Shown here piece after piece: positions 50,200 to 58,851 of a stretch of DNA of 64,000 bases. Both the position numbers and the translations under genes were made by a program. The notes under the pieces were generated by a model. The model saw nothing but the letters and a program-made list of their open reading frames with translations. It was not told where the DNA came from and did not search any database. Position 1 is the stretch's first letter, and every line of letters begins with the position of its first letter. Source of the DNA: JAFDXJ01 sp038257845 (GTDB lineage Bacteria > Bacteroidota > Bacteroidia > Chitinophagales > Chitinophagaceae); NCBI GenBank assembly GCA_038257845.1, contig JBBSQL010000009.1, positions 1 to 64,000 on the forward strand, read 5' to 3'.

Positions 50200-50814
50200 T
50201 CACCCCACCACCCATCCCACCCAAAACCCATCATGTGAAAGCGAAACTGCCATATTAGATTTTTTTCCATCTAAAAAAACTTCAGGATAACCGGCCACAT
50301 TTTTTTCAATCACAATTTCTCCGGTGATATATTTCTCTAAATCTTTTTTTAAAAACTCTTTTGCAGCAGCAGATTGATCCGCATACTTTTCACTTTGAAT
50401 TTCTGCGATACCGCTGCGGACATTGTCAAAATTATTTTCATCATGCACGATCGTATGTATGCGTGCTTCATTGTAATCAGATAAAAAATACAATGTATGT
50501 TTTTGAAAAGTTACGCGGCCCGTAAAAAATGTATTTGCAGAAGAAGCTTTTTCTTGTCGAAAATTAATTTCAATGACAATAAATTTTAAAGGAGAAAAAA
50601 GTATTGCCGGCTCCAATCTTTTAAAATATTTATACGCGGCTTCTTTTACAGACCACAACAACCACACATAATGTTCAAATGAAATTGGCATTAGCGCATG
50701 ATCAAAAAGCTCGCGCTCGGCTGACCCTAAAATTTTAGAATAAAAACGATATTGTGCAGTACGCTCTTTGTCAATTTTTTGTAGCGATACAATATCATTG
50801 CCCGCACTGGTCAA
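50200..50814 (-). CDS. 4'-phosphopantetheinyl transferase
   Basis: A 204-residue PPTase that would activate the adjacent carrier protein. GNDIVSLQKID holds the Mg-binding Asp, and WSVKEAAYKYFKR the conserved K-E-A-x-x-K motif. The length is between AcpS and Sfp types. Its start overlaps the ACP stop by 4 bp, so enzyme and substrate are translated together. Last gene of the five-gene minus-strand cluster. Confidence 0.85.
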   Translation of the reverse strand: MTSAGNDIVSLQKIDKERTAQYRFYSKILGSAERELFDHALMPISFEHYVWLLWSVKEAAYKYFKRLEPAILFSPLKFIVIEINFRQEKASSANTFFTGRVTFQKHTLYFLSDYNEARIHTIVHDENNFDNVRSGIAEIQSEKYADQSAAAKEFLKKDLEKYITGEIVIEKNVAGYPEVFLDGKKSNMAVSLSHDGFWVGWVVG

Positions 50815-51068
50815 CTCGTGGCCTTCATTTTTTCATTGATCACATCAATGATGTTTCCCACCTGGAACATTTTCTCTGCTGAGTCCATATCTATCTCAAT
50901 ATTGTACTTTGATTCGGCGTCTATGATCACATCCACGAGATTCGCAGAGTTTATTTTTAAATCTTTAATCAGATCCGTTTCTTCATTGATGTTATTCAGC
51001 AACCCTTTGTCTTCTGTATAAGGTGCCAGCACTTTCTTTAACTCAGCTAAAATACTTTTTCTATCCAT
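50811..51068 (-). CDS. Acyl carrier protein with non-standard NS attachment motif
   Basis: This 85-residue four-helix ACP has the attachment site INSANLVDVIID, with Ser41 as the phosphopantetheine position but Asn in place of the usual Asp of the DSL motif. Helix II is followed by the acidic SKYNIEIDMDSAEKM. It overlaps the ketosynthase gene by 8 bp and the PPTase gene by 4 bp, so it is dedicated to this cluster rather than being the housekeeping AcpP. Confidence 0.82.
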   Translation of the reverse strand: MDRKSILAELKKVLAPYTEDKGLLNNINEETDLIKDLKINSANLVDVIIDAESKYNIEIDMDSAEKMFQVGNIIDVINEKMKATS

Positions 51069-52338
51069 TCTGTTTATATTTTGATATTATCAAACAAGCA
51101 TTAATATCTCCAAAGCCAAAATTAGCTTTTGCAACGACATTAATTTCCTTTTCCAACTTTTTTGTGGGTAAATTCTTTTCACCCACGAGTTCCACAATTT
51201 CCGGGTTCGGGTCTTCAAGGTTGATATTCGGATGCACAAAACCATGTTTTAATTGCAATACCGCGGCCACCGTTTCGATGGATCCCGCTGCGCTCAAACA
51301 ATGGCCTGTCATGGATTTCAAAGAATTCACCGGGGGAAAATCTTTTTTATCCAACGCCAATGCATTCACCCAGTTTTCTATTTCTAATTTATCAACAGTC
51401 GTGCCCGTTAAATGGCCACAAATCAAATCAATTTCTTTTGGTTTAATGCCCGATTCTTGAACCGCTTCGCGGATACAGCGGACAACACCTTCAGCACTTG
51501 GAGCAGTCATCGTACCCCCATTTCTTTGCCCCCCTGAATTATTACAGGCCCCTTTTATTTCTGCATAAATCGGTGCATTCCGTGCCAGGGCAAATTCCAA
51601 ATCTTCCAGGATCATTGCACCTGCACCGGAACCTGGCACAAAACCCCCGGCTGTATTGCTCATTGGCCTCGAAGCTTTTCCGGGTTCGTCATTGAATTTA
51701 CGTGATAAAATGCGCATTGAATCAAATGCGCCAAAAATATAAGAATCCACGTATTCACTGCTGCCCACAACCATTCTTTTTGCCTTGCCGGATTTTATAT
51801 AATCATAACCCATGATAATGGCTTGTGTTCCCGTGGCACAGGCAGAGGAATTACTGATGATTTTATTCCCCAATCCCAGCCGCCCGGAAATATAAGCCGT
51901 GATGCCGCTGTTCATGATCTGTTCCACCACGCGCGAACCTAATTTTTTAGATTCCCTGGCATCCACCCTCGTGATCGCATTTTTGATAACAGCCGTATCT
52001 GCTACACTACTACCAAAAACACAGCCTGTTTCCCAAAGTGTATCCTTCGATGAGATCTCATTACCCGCATCCATCCAGGCATCTAAGGCAACTTTGATGC
52101 CGAGTGCAATTGCTTGCCCTTTGAGACCGTATAAACTGGTCTCTGAAATGTAATTCTTTAATTGCTCGAGTTTAAAATCGGGCAGGCCACAAACCTGGCA
52201 ATAAAATTTTAAATCTTCATATTCAGGAATAAATTTAATCCCTGAAATTCCCTGTTCAATTGCATTTAAAAATTTGGGTATGCCATTCCCGTTGGGGGAA
52301 ATAACACCTAAACCTGTTATGACTACACGACGATTCAT
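51061..52338 (-). CDS. Beta-ketoacyl-ACP synthase (KAS I/II-like)
   Basis: A 425-residue condensing enzyme with catalytic Cys167 in SNSSACATGTQ, His309 in CGHLTGTTVDKLE and His346 in KSMTGHCLSAAG. The Lys of NSLKSMTGH is present. These are the Cys-His-His triad of elongating ketosynthases. GHLTGT is a variant of the more common HGT block. It overlaps the dehydratase gene by 4 bp and the ACP gene by 8 bp. Chain length and primer are unknown. Confidence 0.9.
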   Translation of the reverse strand: MNRRVVITGLGVISPNGNGIPKFLNAIEQGISGIKFIPEYEDLKFYCQVCGLPDFKLEQLKNYISETSLYGLKGQAIALGIKVALDAWMDAGNEISSKDTLWETGCVFGSSVADTAVIKNAITRVDARESKKLGSRVVEQIMNSGITAYISGRLGLGNKIISNSSACATGTQAIIMGYDYIKSGKAKRMVVGSSEYVDSYIFGAFDSMRILSRKFNDEPGKASRPMSNTAGGFVPGSGAGAMILEDLEFALARNAPIYAEIKGACNNSGGQRNGGTMTAPSAEGVVRCIREAVQESGIKPKEIDLICGHLTGTTVDKLEIENWVNALALDKKDFPPVNSLKSMTGHCLSAAGSIETVAAVLQLKHGFVHPNINLEDPNPEIVELVGEKNLPTKKLEKEINVVAKANFGFGDINACLIISKYKQNG

Positions 52339-52805
52339 CTTTGTAATTTTTTTAAATCAGCTTGTTGTATAATCCCGGAAAAATTTCCTTTGGCGATCGT
52401 TTCGCCATATTGATCCTGCATTTCTACAAAGCATTTTAATTTATTAAAACGAAAATATATTTTTTTAGAAATGACCACGACTTTTTCACCCGGTAAAACC
52501 ATTTTTAAAAATGAAATATCCACGGAAGTGAGCAGGGGAAAATAGTTACTTTCCTGCAATTTCATTTCTTTTTTTTCATTTTTCAAAAGGTAAATACCAA
52601 ATGCCACGAGGCCGCACTGCGCCATGATCTCCGTGATGATCGCGCCGGGCGTTACAGGATTATTTACAAAATGATCTTCATAAAAAAATGCATTATCCCT
52701 TAAAGTATATTCCGCTGTAATGCCATCAGCACTAAGCGCTGAAATATGATCAACGAATAAAAAACTGGATTTATAAGGCAAAAATTCTATGATGTCATCG
52801 TGCAT
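52335..52805 (-). CDS. 3-hydroxyacyl-ACP dehydratase (FabZ/FabA-like hotdog)
   Basis: A 156-residue hotdog-fold protein. FLPYKSSFLFVDHI opens the family, and EDHFVNNPVTPGAIITEIMAQCG contains the HFxxxPxxPG-type active-site motif. It would dehydrate hydroxyacyl-ACP intermediates on the cluster's carrier protein. It lies 30 bp after the reductase gene and overlaps the ketosynthase gene by 4 bp. Confidence 0.87.
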   Translation of the reverse strand: MHDDIIEFLPYKSSFLFVDHISALSADGITAEYTLRDNAFFYEDHFVNNPVTPGAIITEIMAQCGLVAFGIYLLKNEKKEMKLQESNYFPLLTSVDISFLKMVLPGEKVVVISKKIYFRFNKLKCFVEMQDQYGETIAKGNFSGIIQQADLKKLQR

Positions 52806-52835
52806 GTCAAGCTACTGTTTTATTCATCAATTCTT

Positions 52836-53657
52836 TTACCGGCAATGTTCACCGCCATCCACATGAATCAATGAACCATTGATCCAGGCTGCTTCTTTTT
52901 TACATAAAAGATAGATCACATCGGCCACATCAGTGGTGAGTGTGACCCTGCCAAGCGGGTTTCTTTTTTTGGCAATCGCCAGTAATTTTTCGCTGCCCGG
53001 AATTCTGTTCAGCGAAGGCGTTTCTGTAACTCCTGCCTGTATCAAATTTGTTCTTAATCCATAACTTCCAAGCTCTACGGCCATGTACGTAACAAGACTT
53101 TCCAGCGATGATTTAGCAATGGACACGGCTGCATAACCATCCCAGAATTTATGTGCGCCTTCACTGGTTAAACCAATTATGCGTGCATCTTTTTCAAATA
53201 ATTCTGCTTCCATCAAAGCCCTTGTCCAATCCAGTAAACTGGTGGACATAGCATACGTTGTAAGCTGTATATCTTCCACAGATAAAAGGTCATGATTTTT
53301 GGAAAGATGTTTATCATTTGACACAAGCGGTTTTAAATTTCCTCTTGCGATCGAATGAAGTAACAGGCGAACTTTATTTTTCTCGTGTAATTTTTTTTGC
53401 AGGCTTTTTATAAATTGTTTTCGAGCCGCTTCGTCCAATGCATTGATATTATGTGCATCAATGATCACATTATGCGTTATGGACAGCGCTTCAAAATGAG
53501 CTTTTAATTTTTTTTCAGAAATGGTTGTTTCCCGGTAAAGCGCGGAAATGTTCATGCCATGTGCGACCAGTTTTTCCACAGTTGCCAGGCCAAAACCACT
53601 GGAGCCACCCAGGACGATCGCCCATGATCCCTCGAACTCCATATTATTTGCCTTCAC
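52836..53657 (-). CDS. Enoyl-ACP reductase-like SDR (FabI/FabL-type)
   Basis: A 273-residue SDR. VLGGSSGFGLATVEKL binds NAD(P). The catalytic pair in YAAVSIAK is Tyr-x6-Lys, the spacing of FabI/FabL enoyl reductases, rather than the Tyr-x3-Lys of ketoreductases. LTSEGAHKFWDG, GSYGLRTNLIQAGVTETPSL and the end INGSLIHVDGGEH agree. It is the first gene of the operon and lacks a partner ketoreductase in the window. Confidence 0.85.
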   Translation of the reverse strand: MKANNMEFEGSWAIVLGGSSGFGLATVEKLVAHGMNISALYRETTISEKKLKAHFEALSITHNVIIDAHNINALDEAARKQFIKSLQKKLHEKNKVRLLLHSIARGNLKPLVSNDKHLSKNHDLLSVEDIQLTTYAMSTSLLDWTRALMEAELFEKDARIIGLTSEGAHKFWDGYAAVSIAKSSLESLVTYMAVELGSYGLRTNLIQAGVTETPSLNRIPGSEKLLAIAKKRNPLGRVTLTTDVADVIYLLCKKEAAWINGSLIHVDGGEHCR

Positions 53658-53818
53658 CAGTATTGAATTTTCTGTTTTGCAAATTAAGTTAAATAAAAGC
53701 CAATGCCAACGATTTATATTTTTTAAAGACTGAAGATGTTTGAAGGATCAATAAATAATCTTCATCTTTAGATAGAATTGGAAGGCTGGAATAAACCACA
53801 ATTCAATCCTTATATCGA

Positions 53819-53906
53819 AAGTTCCGGAGGAACTTTTTGTGGGTAGGAAATTATGCATAGAATGCGTCGCGTTCCGGAGGAACGCTTTGTGCACGATTCC
53901 TACGGG
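53819..53906. repeat. REP-like palindromic unit (GTTCCGGAGGAAC type)
   Basis: Hairpins AGTTCCGGAGGAACT (53820-53834) and GCGTTCCGGAGGAACGC (53869-53885) are nested in an outer inverted repeat GGTAGGAA...TTCCTAC. Such elements are scattered in Chitinophagaceae-type genomes. No coding content. Confidence 0.65.
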
Positions 53907-53971
53907 AAAAAAGATGTGTTTTAAAGGAAGTGCAACTAATAATTTAAAAAAAATAATTGAACCTGTCATAA

Positions 53972-54011
53972 AAAAAGGTGGAATTTTCATCCATGAAAAT
54001 TCCACCTTTTT
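53972..54011. terminator. Strong bidirectional terminator
   Basis: Perfect arms AAAAAGGTGGAATTTTCAT and ATGAAAATTCCACCTTTTT around CC, 8 bp beyond the thiolase stop. The terminal A/T tracts make it usable from both strands. Confidence 0.85.
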
Positions 54012-54019
54012 AAAATTCT

Positions 54020-55204
54020 TTAAGGCATTTTAATGACCATTGCACTTGCTCCACCGCCGCCATTACAGATCCCGGCAGCACCAGTTTTCCCTTTATTTTG
54101 TTTCAATACATTGATCAGCGTTACAATAATTCTCGCACCACTACAGCCAAGCGGATGACCGATAGAAACAGCGCCTCCATGCACATTTACCTTCGCTGCA
54201 TCCAATCCCATCTTTGCAATATTTGCCAGTCCCACAACAGAAAAAGCTTCATTCAATTCAAAGAAATCAACCTCATTCATTTGCATACCTGCTTTCTTTA
54301 CCGCTTTGGGAACTGCCAGTGATGGGGTAGTGGTAAACCATTCAGGTGCTTGTTCTGCATCCGCATAACTGGCAATAATTGCCAAAGGGTTCAGTCCAAG
54401 TTCCTTGGCTTTTTCGCTGCTCATTAAAACCAGTGCTGCCGCGCCATCATTCATGGTACTTGCATTTGCGGCAGTTACGGTACCGTCTTTGACAAAGGCA
54501 GGTCTCAGCCCTGCGATCTTATCAAACTTCACATTAAATGGTTCTTCGTCTTTTTTGAATTGTATGGGATCACCTTTGCGTTGTGGAATTTCTACAGGTA
54601 TAACTTCATCGTTGAATTTTCCATCTTCCCAGGCTTTCTGGCTGCGTTGATAGCTTTCAATAGCAAAACCATCCTGGTCTTCGCGGGAAAAATTACATTC
54701 TTTCGCACAAAGTTCAGCGGCATTGCCCATCGCATAATTATTATATACATCGGTCAGGCCATCTTTTGCCAGGCCATCAATCATTGGAGCATTTCCATAT
54801 TTATTTCCCCAACGCATATTGCTTACATAAAAAGGTACATTGCTCATACTTTCCATGCCTCCCGCAACAACGATATCAGCATCTCCCAGTAAAATACTTT
54901 GCGCACCCTGGGCAATTGCTTTCATTCCACTCGCGCACACTTTATTGATCGTAGTGCAAATTACGCCATCCGGCAAACCTGCAAATTTGGATGCTTGTCG
55001 GGCAGGAGACTGACCGAGATTGGCCTGCATCACACAGCCCATCAGCACTTCATCTACTTGTTCCGGTTTAATGCCAGCTTTTTCAACAGCGGCTTTTATA
55101 GCAGTTGCACCCAATTGTGTGGCAGCAATGTCTTTCAAACTACCTCCAAAACTTCCAATCGGCGTACGAACGGCGGAAATTATATATACTTGTTTTTCAC
55201 TCAT
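54020..55204 (-). CDS. Acetyl-CoA C-acyltransferase (thiolase)
   Basis: This 394-residue thiolase has the acylated Cys90 in INKVCASGMKA, the NEAFSVV block, VHGGAVSIGHPLGCSGAR with its catalytic His, and a second Cys in GICNGGGG. It either cleaves ketoacyl-CoA or condenses acetyl-CoA; sequence does not decide. It is divergently transcribed from pruA, and a strong terminator follows it. Confidence 0.93.
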   Translation of the reverse strand: MSEKQVYIISAVRTPIGSFGGSLKDIAATQLGATAIKAAVEKAGIKPEQVDEVLMGCVMQANLGQSPARQASKFAGLPDGVICTTINKVCASGMKAIAQGAQSILLGDADIVVAGGMESMSNVPFYVSNMRWGNKYGNAPMIDGLAKDGLTDVYNNYAMGNAAELCAKECNFSREDQDGFAIESYQRSQKAWEDGKFNDEVIPVEIPQRKGDPIQFKKDEEPFNVKFDKIAGLRPAFVKDGTVTAANASTMNDGAAALVLMSSEKAKELGLNPLAIIASYADAEQAPEWFTTTPSLAVPKAVKKAGMQMNEVDFFELNEAFSVVGLANIAKMGLDAAKVNVHGGAVSIGHPLGCSGARIIVTLINVLKQNKGKTGAAGICNGGGGASAMVIKMP

Positions 55205-55570
55205 GATCTGTTTATTTAAAAATTAAGGATGCAAAGATAACGAAAGTGTTTTATGCTTTTATTCATATAGGTTTTTGACTTCGCTATTTACAAGAAAATA
55301 TTTGTGAATGAATCAAAGCAATTTTTTGCCTTTTCAATCCAGTTGGCCAGGCGACCAACAGAGGATGTATATTCTGCGCAAATCTGCGTCATCTCCGGGA
55401 ATTATTCAAAATCTAACAATTTGCTTTATTTTATTTTGCAATGGCATTATGATAAACATCATCCCATGCATTTAATTTATTAAAAATGATTGATTAATTT
55501 TGCAACTTCTACAAACGTATTCATAATTATATTTTCAAGAAATATGATTTCACCTTTTAAATAAATTCAA
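55205..55570. other. 366-bp intergenic region between divergent thiolase and pruA genes
   Basis: It must hold the promoters of both genes, but no clear TAnnTTTG element or operator could be assigned. No gene seen. Confidence 0.5.
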
Positions 55571-57202
55571 ATGAGCCTTGGTTATTTTTCTTATCCTGCA
55601 CCACCGAATGAACCTGTATTGAACTATGCGCCCGGATCTCCTGAAAGAGCAGCATTAAAAAATGCTTTGCAAAAATTGAAATCAAAGCAATTAGATATCC
55701 CGATGTATATCGGAAGCCGGGCTGTAAAAACCGGTAAAAAAGTGGCTTTGCATCCGCCACATGAAACTTCATTTACCCTCGGGCATTTTCATGCAGGTGA
55801 TGAAAAACATGTCCACATGGCTATTGATGCCGCATTGAAAGCCAAAGATGCCTGGGCGGATATGCCCTGGGAAGACCGGGCACACATTTTTTTAAAAGCT
55901 GCAGATCTTATTGCTACAAAATATCGATTTGTATTGAATGGTTGCACCATGCTCGGACAAAGTAAAAATGCATACCAGGCAGAAATAGACAGCGCCTGTG
56001 AACTGATCGATTTTTTAAGATTTAATGTGCATTTCCTGAGTGAAATTTACAAACAACAACCGGTTTCTGCACCGGGCATGCATAACAGAATGGAATGGCG
56101 GCCTTTGGAAGGTTTTGTGCTGGCCATAACGCCATTTAATTTTACGGCAATTGCTGGAAACCTGCCAACAAGTGCTGCTATGTGTGGAAATGTAGTGGTA
56201 TGGAAACCAGCGAATTCACAGGTATATGCTGCGCAAATGATCATGCGGATTTTAAAAGAAGCCGGCTTGCCGGATGGTGTGATTAATTTGATTTACGTGG
56301 ACGGCCCAACTTTGGGAAATACCTGTTTCGCTCATCCTGATTTTGCTGGTGTACATTTTACCGGCAGCACGGGTGTATTCAATAGTATGTGGAAGAGTAT
56401 TGGTGAAAATATTGGTACGTATAAATCTTACCCGCGCATCGTTGGCGAAACCGGCGGAAAAGATTTTGTGATGATTCATAAAAGTGCCGATGTGGATGTT
56501 GCAGCAACTGCACTGGCAAGAGGTTCTTTTGAATACCAGGGACAAAAATGTTCTGCGGCTTCAAGAGCATACCTGCCATCCAATCTTGCAGATGCCATTA
56601 AGAAAAAGTTGCTGGCGCAAATGGCTACTATGAAAATGGGCACTGTAGAAGATTTCAGTAATTATATAAATGCAGTGATTGATGAGAAAGCATTTAACAG
56701 CATTACGAAATATATTGATGCTGCGAAAAAAGATAAGAAGGCAACGATTCTTGCCGGTGGAAATTATTCTAAAAAGAATGGCTATTTTATTGAGCCGACA
56801 GTTATTGAAGTAAAGGATCCAAAGTACAGGTCAATGTGTGAAGAAATCTTCGGTCCGGTACTTTCCATTTATGTATATGATGAAAATAAATTTGAAGAAA
56901 CACTTGAAATTTTAGATACATCCTCACCTTATGCGCTTACAGGCGCAATCATCGCGCAGGACAGGGAAGCTATTGTTACAGCCACTTCAAGGCTTCGGAA
57001 TTCAGCAGGAAATTTTTATGTAAATGACAAACCGACCGGCGCCGTGGTTGGTCAGCAACCTTTTGGCGGTGCACGTAAAAGTGGTACAAATGATAAGGCA
57101 GGAAGTATGATTAATTTATACAGGTGGCTTAGTGCCCGCACAGTAAAAGAAACGTTCAATCCTGCAACGGATTTTCCATACCCGTTTTTGAAAGAAGCTT
57201 AA
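55571..57202 (+). CDS. pruA: L-glutamate gamma-semialdehyde (1-pyrroline-5-carboxylate) dehydrogenase
   Basis: This 543-residue aldehyde dehydrogenase catalyses the second step of proline breakdown. Signatures are TPFNFTAIAGNLPTSAAMCGN, VVWKPAN, FTGSTGVF, VGETGGKDFVMI with the general base, and YQGQKCSAASRAYLP with the catalytic Cys. The N-terminal GYFSYPAPPNEPVLNYAPGSPER is typical of stand-alone PruA. No proline dehydrogenase gene is in the window. Confidence 0.93.
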   Translation: MSLGYFSYPAPPNEPVLNYAPGSPERAALKNALQKLKSKQLDIPMYIGSRAVKTGKKVALHPPHETSFTLGHFHAGDEKHVHMAIDAALKAKDAWADMPWEDRAHIFLKAADLIATKYRFVLNGCTMLGQSKNAYQAEIDSACELIDFLRFNVHFLSEIYKQQPVSAPGMHNRMEWRPLEGFVLAITPFNFTAIAGNLPTSAAMCGNVVVWKPANSQVYAAQMIMRILKEAGLPDGVINLIYVDGPTLGNTCFAHPDFAGVHFTGSTGVFNSMWKSIGENIGTYKSYPRIVGETGGKDFVMIHKSADVDVAATALARGSFEYQGQKCSAASRAYLPSNLADAIKKKLLAQMATMKMGTVEDFSNYINAVIDEKAFNSITKYIDAAKKDKKATILAGGNYSKKNGYFIEPTVIEVKDPKYRSMCEEIFGPVLSIYVYDENKFEETLEILDTSSPYALTGAIIAQDREAIVTATSRLRNSAGNFYVNDKPTGAVVGQQPFGGARKSGTNDKAGSMINLYRWLSARTVKETFNPATDFPYPFLKEA

Positions 57203-57257
57203 TTCTACTTTTAAATATTGCAGAATTGCAATGGCATTTTGAAAAAAGAAGATGTAT

Positions 57258-57285
57258 AAAAAATCCCCGAACCGGGGATTTTTTT
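57258..57285. terminator. Bidirectional terminator between pruA and the Met-rich lipoprotein gene
   Basis: Perfect stem around AACCGGGG: AAATCCCCG/CGGGGATTT with flanking A and T tracts. It lies between two convergent genes (pruA on plus, the next on minus). Confidence 0.85.
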
Positions 57286-57307
57286 ATGAAGTTGCCTGAA
57301 ACTTTTA

Positions 57308-57703
57308 TTACTTATTCATTGGCATCATGTTGCCACTTGCATCCATCATGTGTCCGTCTGCATCAATCATTTCACCTTCTTTCAGCGTTGCTTTTTTACC
57401 GTCTTTCATCTTTACCTCACCATTTACCATAACTTTACAACCATCTGTACAAGTCATAGTTTCTGTCATTGCAACCCATGCACCAGCTTTCATCACCATC
57501 ATTTTACCATCTTTCATAGTCATGGTGCCATCTTTGGGAGCCATTGTAGCAGGCGTGTTCATAGTTGTAGTATCGGGCATTACAGGAGCTGCACTTGTAG
57601 TGTCTGTCATCATTGTAGAATCTGTAGTTGTACCAGTAGAAGTACCACTGTTACATGCGCCTAAAATTACAGCCATTGCTACAATTGAAAATAATTTTTT
57701 CAT
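57308..57703 (-). CDS. Met-rich DUF6799-like lipoprotein
   Basis: A 131-residue lipoprotein (lipobox LGACNS). Thr-rich spacer TTTDSTMMTDTTS, then two DUF6799-like units: DGTMTMKDGKMMVMKAGAWV and NGEVKMKDGKKATLKEGEMI, and a Met-rich end (DGHMMDASGNMMPMNK). High Met content and the CTDGC segment suggest possible copper or silver binding, but this is not established. Convergent with pruA across a shared terminator. Confidence 0.78.
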   Translation of the reverse strand: MKKLFSIVAMAVILGACNSGTSTGTTTDSTMMTDTTSAAPVMPDTTTMNTPATMAPKDGTMTMKDGKMMVMKAGAWVAMTETMTCTDGCKVMVNGEVKMKDGKKATLKEGEMIDADGHMMDASGNMMPMNK

Positions 57704-58042
57704 GTGTTTGTTTTTTTAATTTAAAGGTTGCAAAATTACGAAATCAAGCATCTTTAATCAAATATTCTTCCCATTATAAATATGAAAAATCAAGTTTTAA
57801 GCTATCTCTATATTTGCCTTAACATTTTATTAATAAAATAGCTCATGCCAAAACACAAAAGGCAGTCCAAAATAAAAAACCAGAATTGCCTTCAATTGGA
57901 AAAGCCATTTAATTATAAAGTAGCCTGATTTACCGCAACAGAAATTTGTGAGGGCTGCATGCAAAAGGCTTTGGCCTTTTATATGAATTAAAAAAACAGG
58001 GATATATTGCCCGGTATTTTATATAAAAAATTGAAGTGCAAT
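57704..58042. other. 339-bp gene-free stretch
   Basis: Upstream of the lipoprotein gene and downstream of the BI-1 gene. An AAAAGGC...GCCTTTT hairpin is present near 57961-57980; nothing else supportable was seen. Confidence 0.5.
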
Positions 58043-58813
58043 TTATTTCCTGCCTGCAAACCTGCTGAGTAATTTTAAAATTTCTATATACAGCCATACG
58101 ATCGTAACAAGCAGTCCGAATGCGCCATACCATTCCATAAACTTTGGTGCACCACCTGCAGCACCGCGTTCGATCATATCAAAATCCAATAAAAGATTTA
58201 ATGCTGCAATGGCAACTATGAATAAGGAAATACCGATTCCCAATAAACTAGAATCGTAAGTGAAGCCAACATTTACATGAAAGAGACGAAGCACCATCGA
58301 AATTACATAAAATAAAAAAATACCCATGGTTGCAGATATAATCACGGAACGTAATTTATCTGTCACTTTTATAATCCTGAAATTATATAAAAGAAACATT
58401 GCAATGGCTACGCCAAATGTAAGTCCTACCGCCTGCATGATCAGGCCGGGATATTTTTCTGCAAACATCGTATTAAACATCACTGAAATTCCGCCCAGGA
58501 AAAAGCCTTCGAGGATGGCATATAAAGGTGCCAGGAATGGTGCCAGGGTTGGTTTAAATGAAATAGCAATCGCCACGATGAGCCCACCAAAAATCCCTAC
58601 CATCATTAAGGTATTCATGGTATTATCTGCAAACTGCGCATGCAGATTCCAGGTATAAACGGCCGCGCCTACAACGAGTAATAATAAAAAGCCGAATTTA
58701 TTGATTGCGCCACGCACCGTCATTGTTTCGGTACCAATGGCTTGCACATTCCCATCTGCCCTGTTCCACATTTTTTCTGATAGGGTGGGATTAGATGATT
58801 TAAGTATAGACAT
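58043..58813 (-). CDS. Bax inhibitor-1/YccA-like membrane protein
   Basis: This 256-residue protein has seven membrane helices and the BI-1 family start (SNPTLSEKMW ... MTVRGAINKFGFLLLLVVGAAVYTW). FLGGISVMFN and LNLLLDFDMIERGAAGGAPKFMEWYGAFGLLVT are family segments; the latter matches the longer Bacteroidota Bax1-I type. Role: a membrane stress/ion-leak protein; no specific function known here. Confidence 0.87.
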   Translation of the reverse strand: MSILKSSNPTLSEKMWNRADGNVQAIGTETMTVRGAINKFGFLLLLVVGAAVYTWNLHAQFADNTMNTLMMVGIFGGLIVAIAISFKPTLAPFLAPLYAILEGFFLGGISVMFNTMFAEKYPGLIMQAVGLTFGVAIAMFLLYNFRIIKVTDKLRSVIISATMGIFLFYVISMVLRLFHVNVGFTYDSSLLGIGISLFIVAIAALNLLLDFDMIERGAAGGAPKFMEWYGAFGLLVTIVWLYIEILKLLSRFAGRK

Positions 58814-58851
58814 ATCAATTCGTTTTTTTTAAATAAAAATTAAAAGTACAA

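Larger units (their letters stand above)
53658..54019. other. 362-bp gene-free stretch with REP-like palindromes and a terminator
   Basis: Contains two GTTCCGGAGGAAC palindromes and a strong terminator at 53972-54011. Nothing else was identified. Confidence 0.6.

Noticed and set aside
57327..57719. Plus-strand frames over the Met-rich lipoprotein gene
   Set aside because: Antisense reading of a low-complexity Met/Lys/Asp-rich gene; the minus-strand frame has a lipobox and a recognisable domain.
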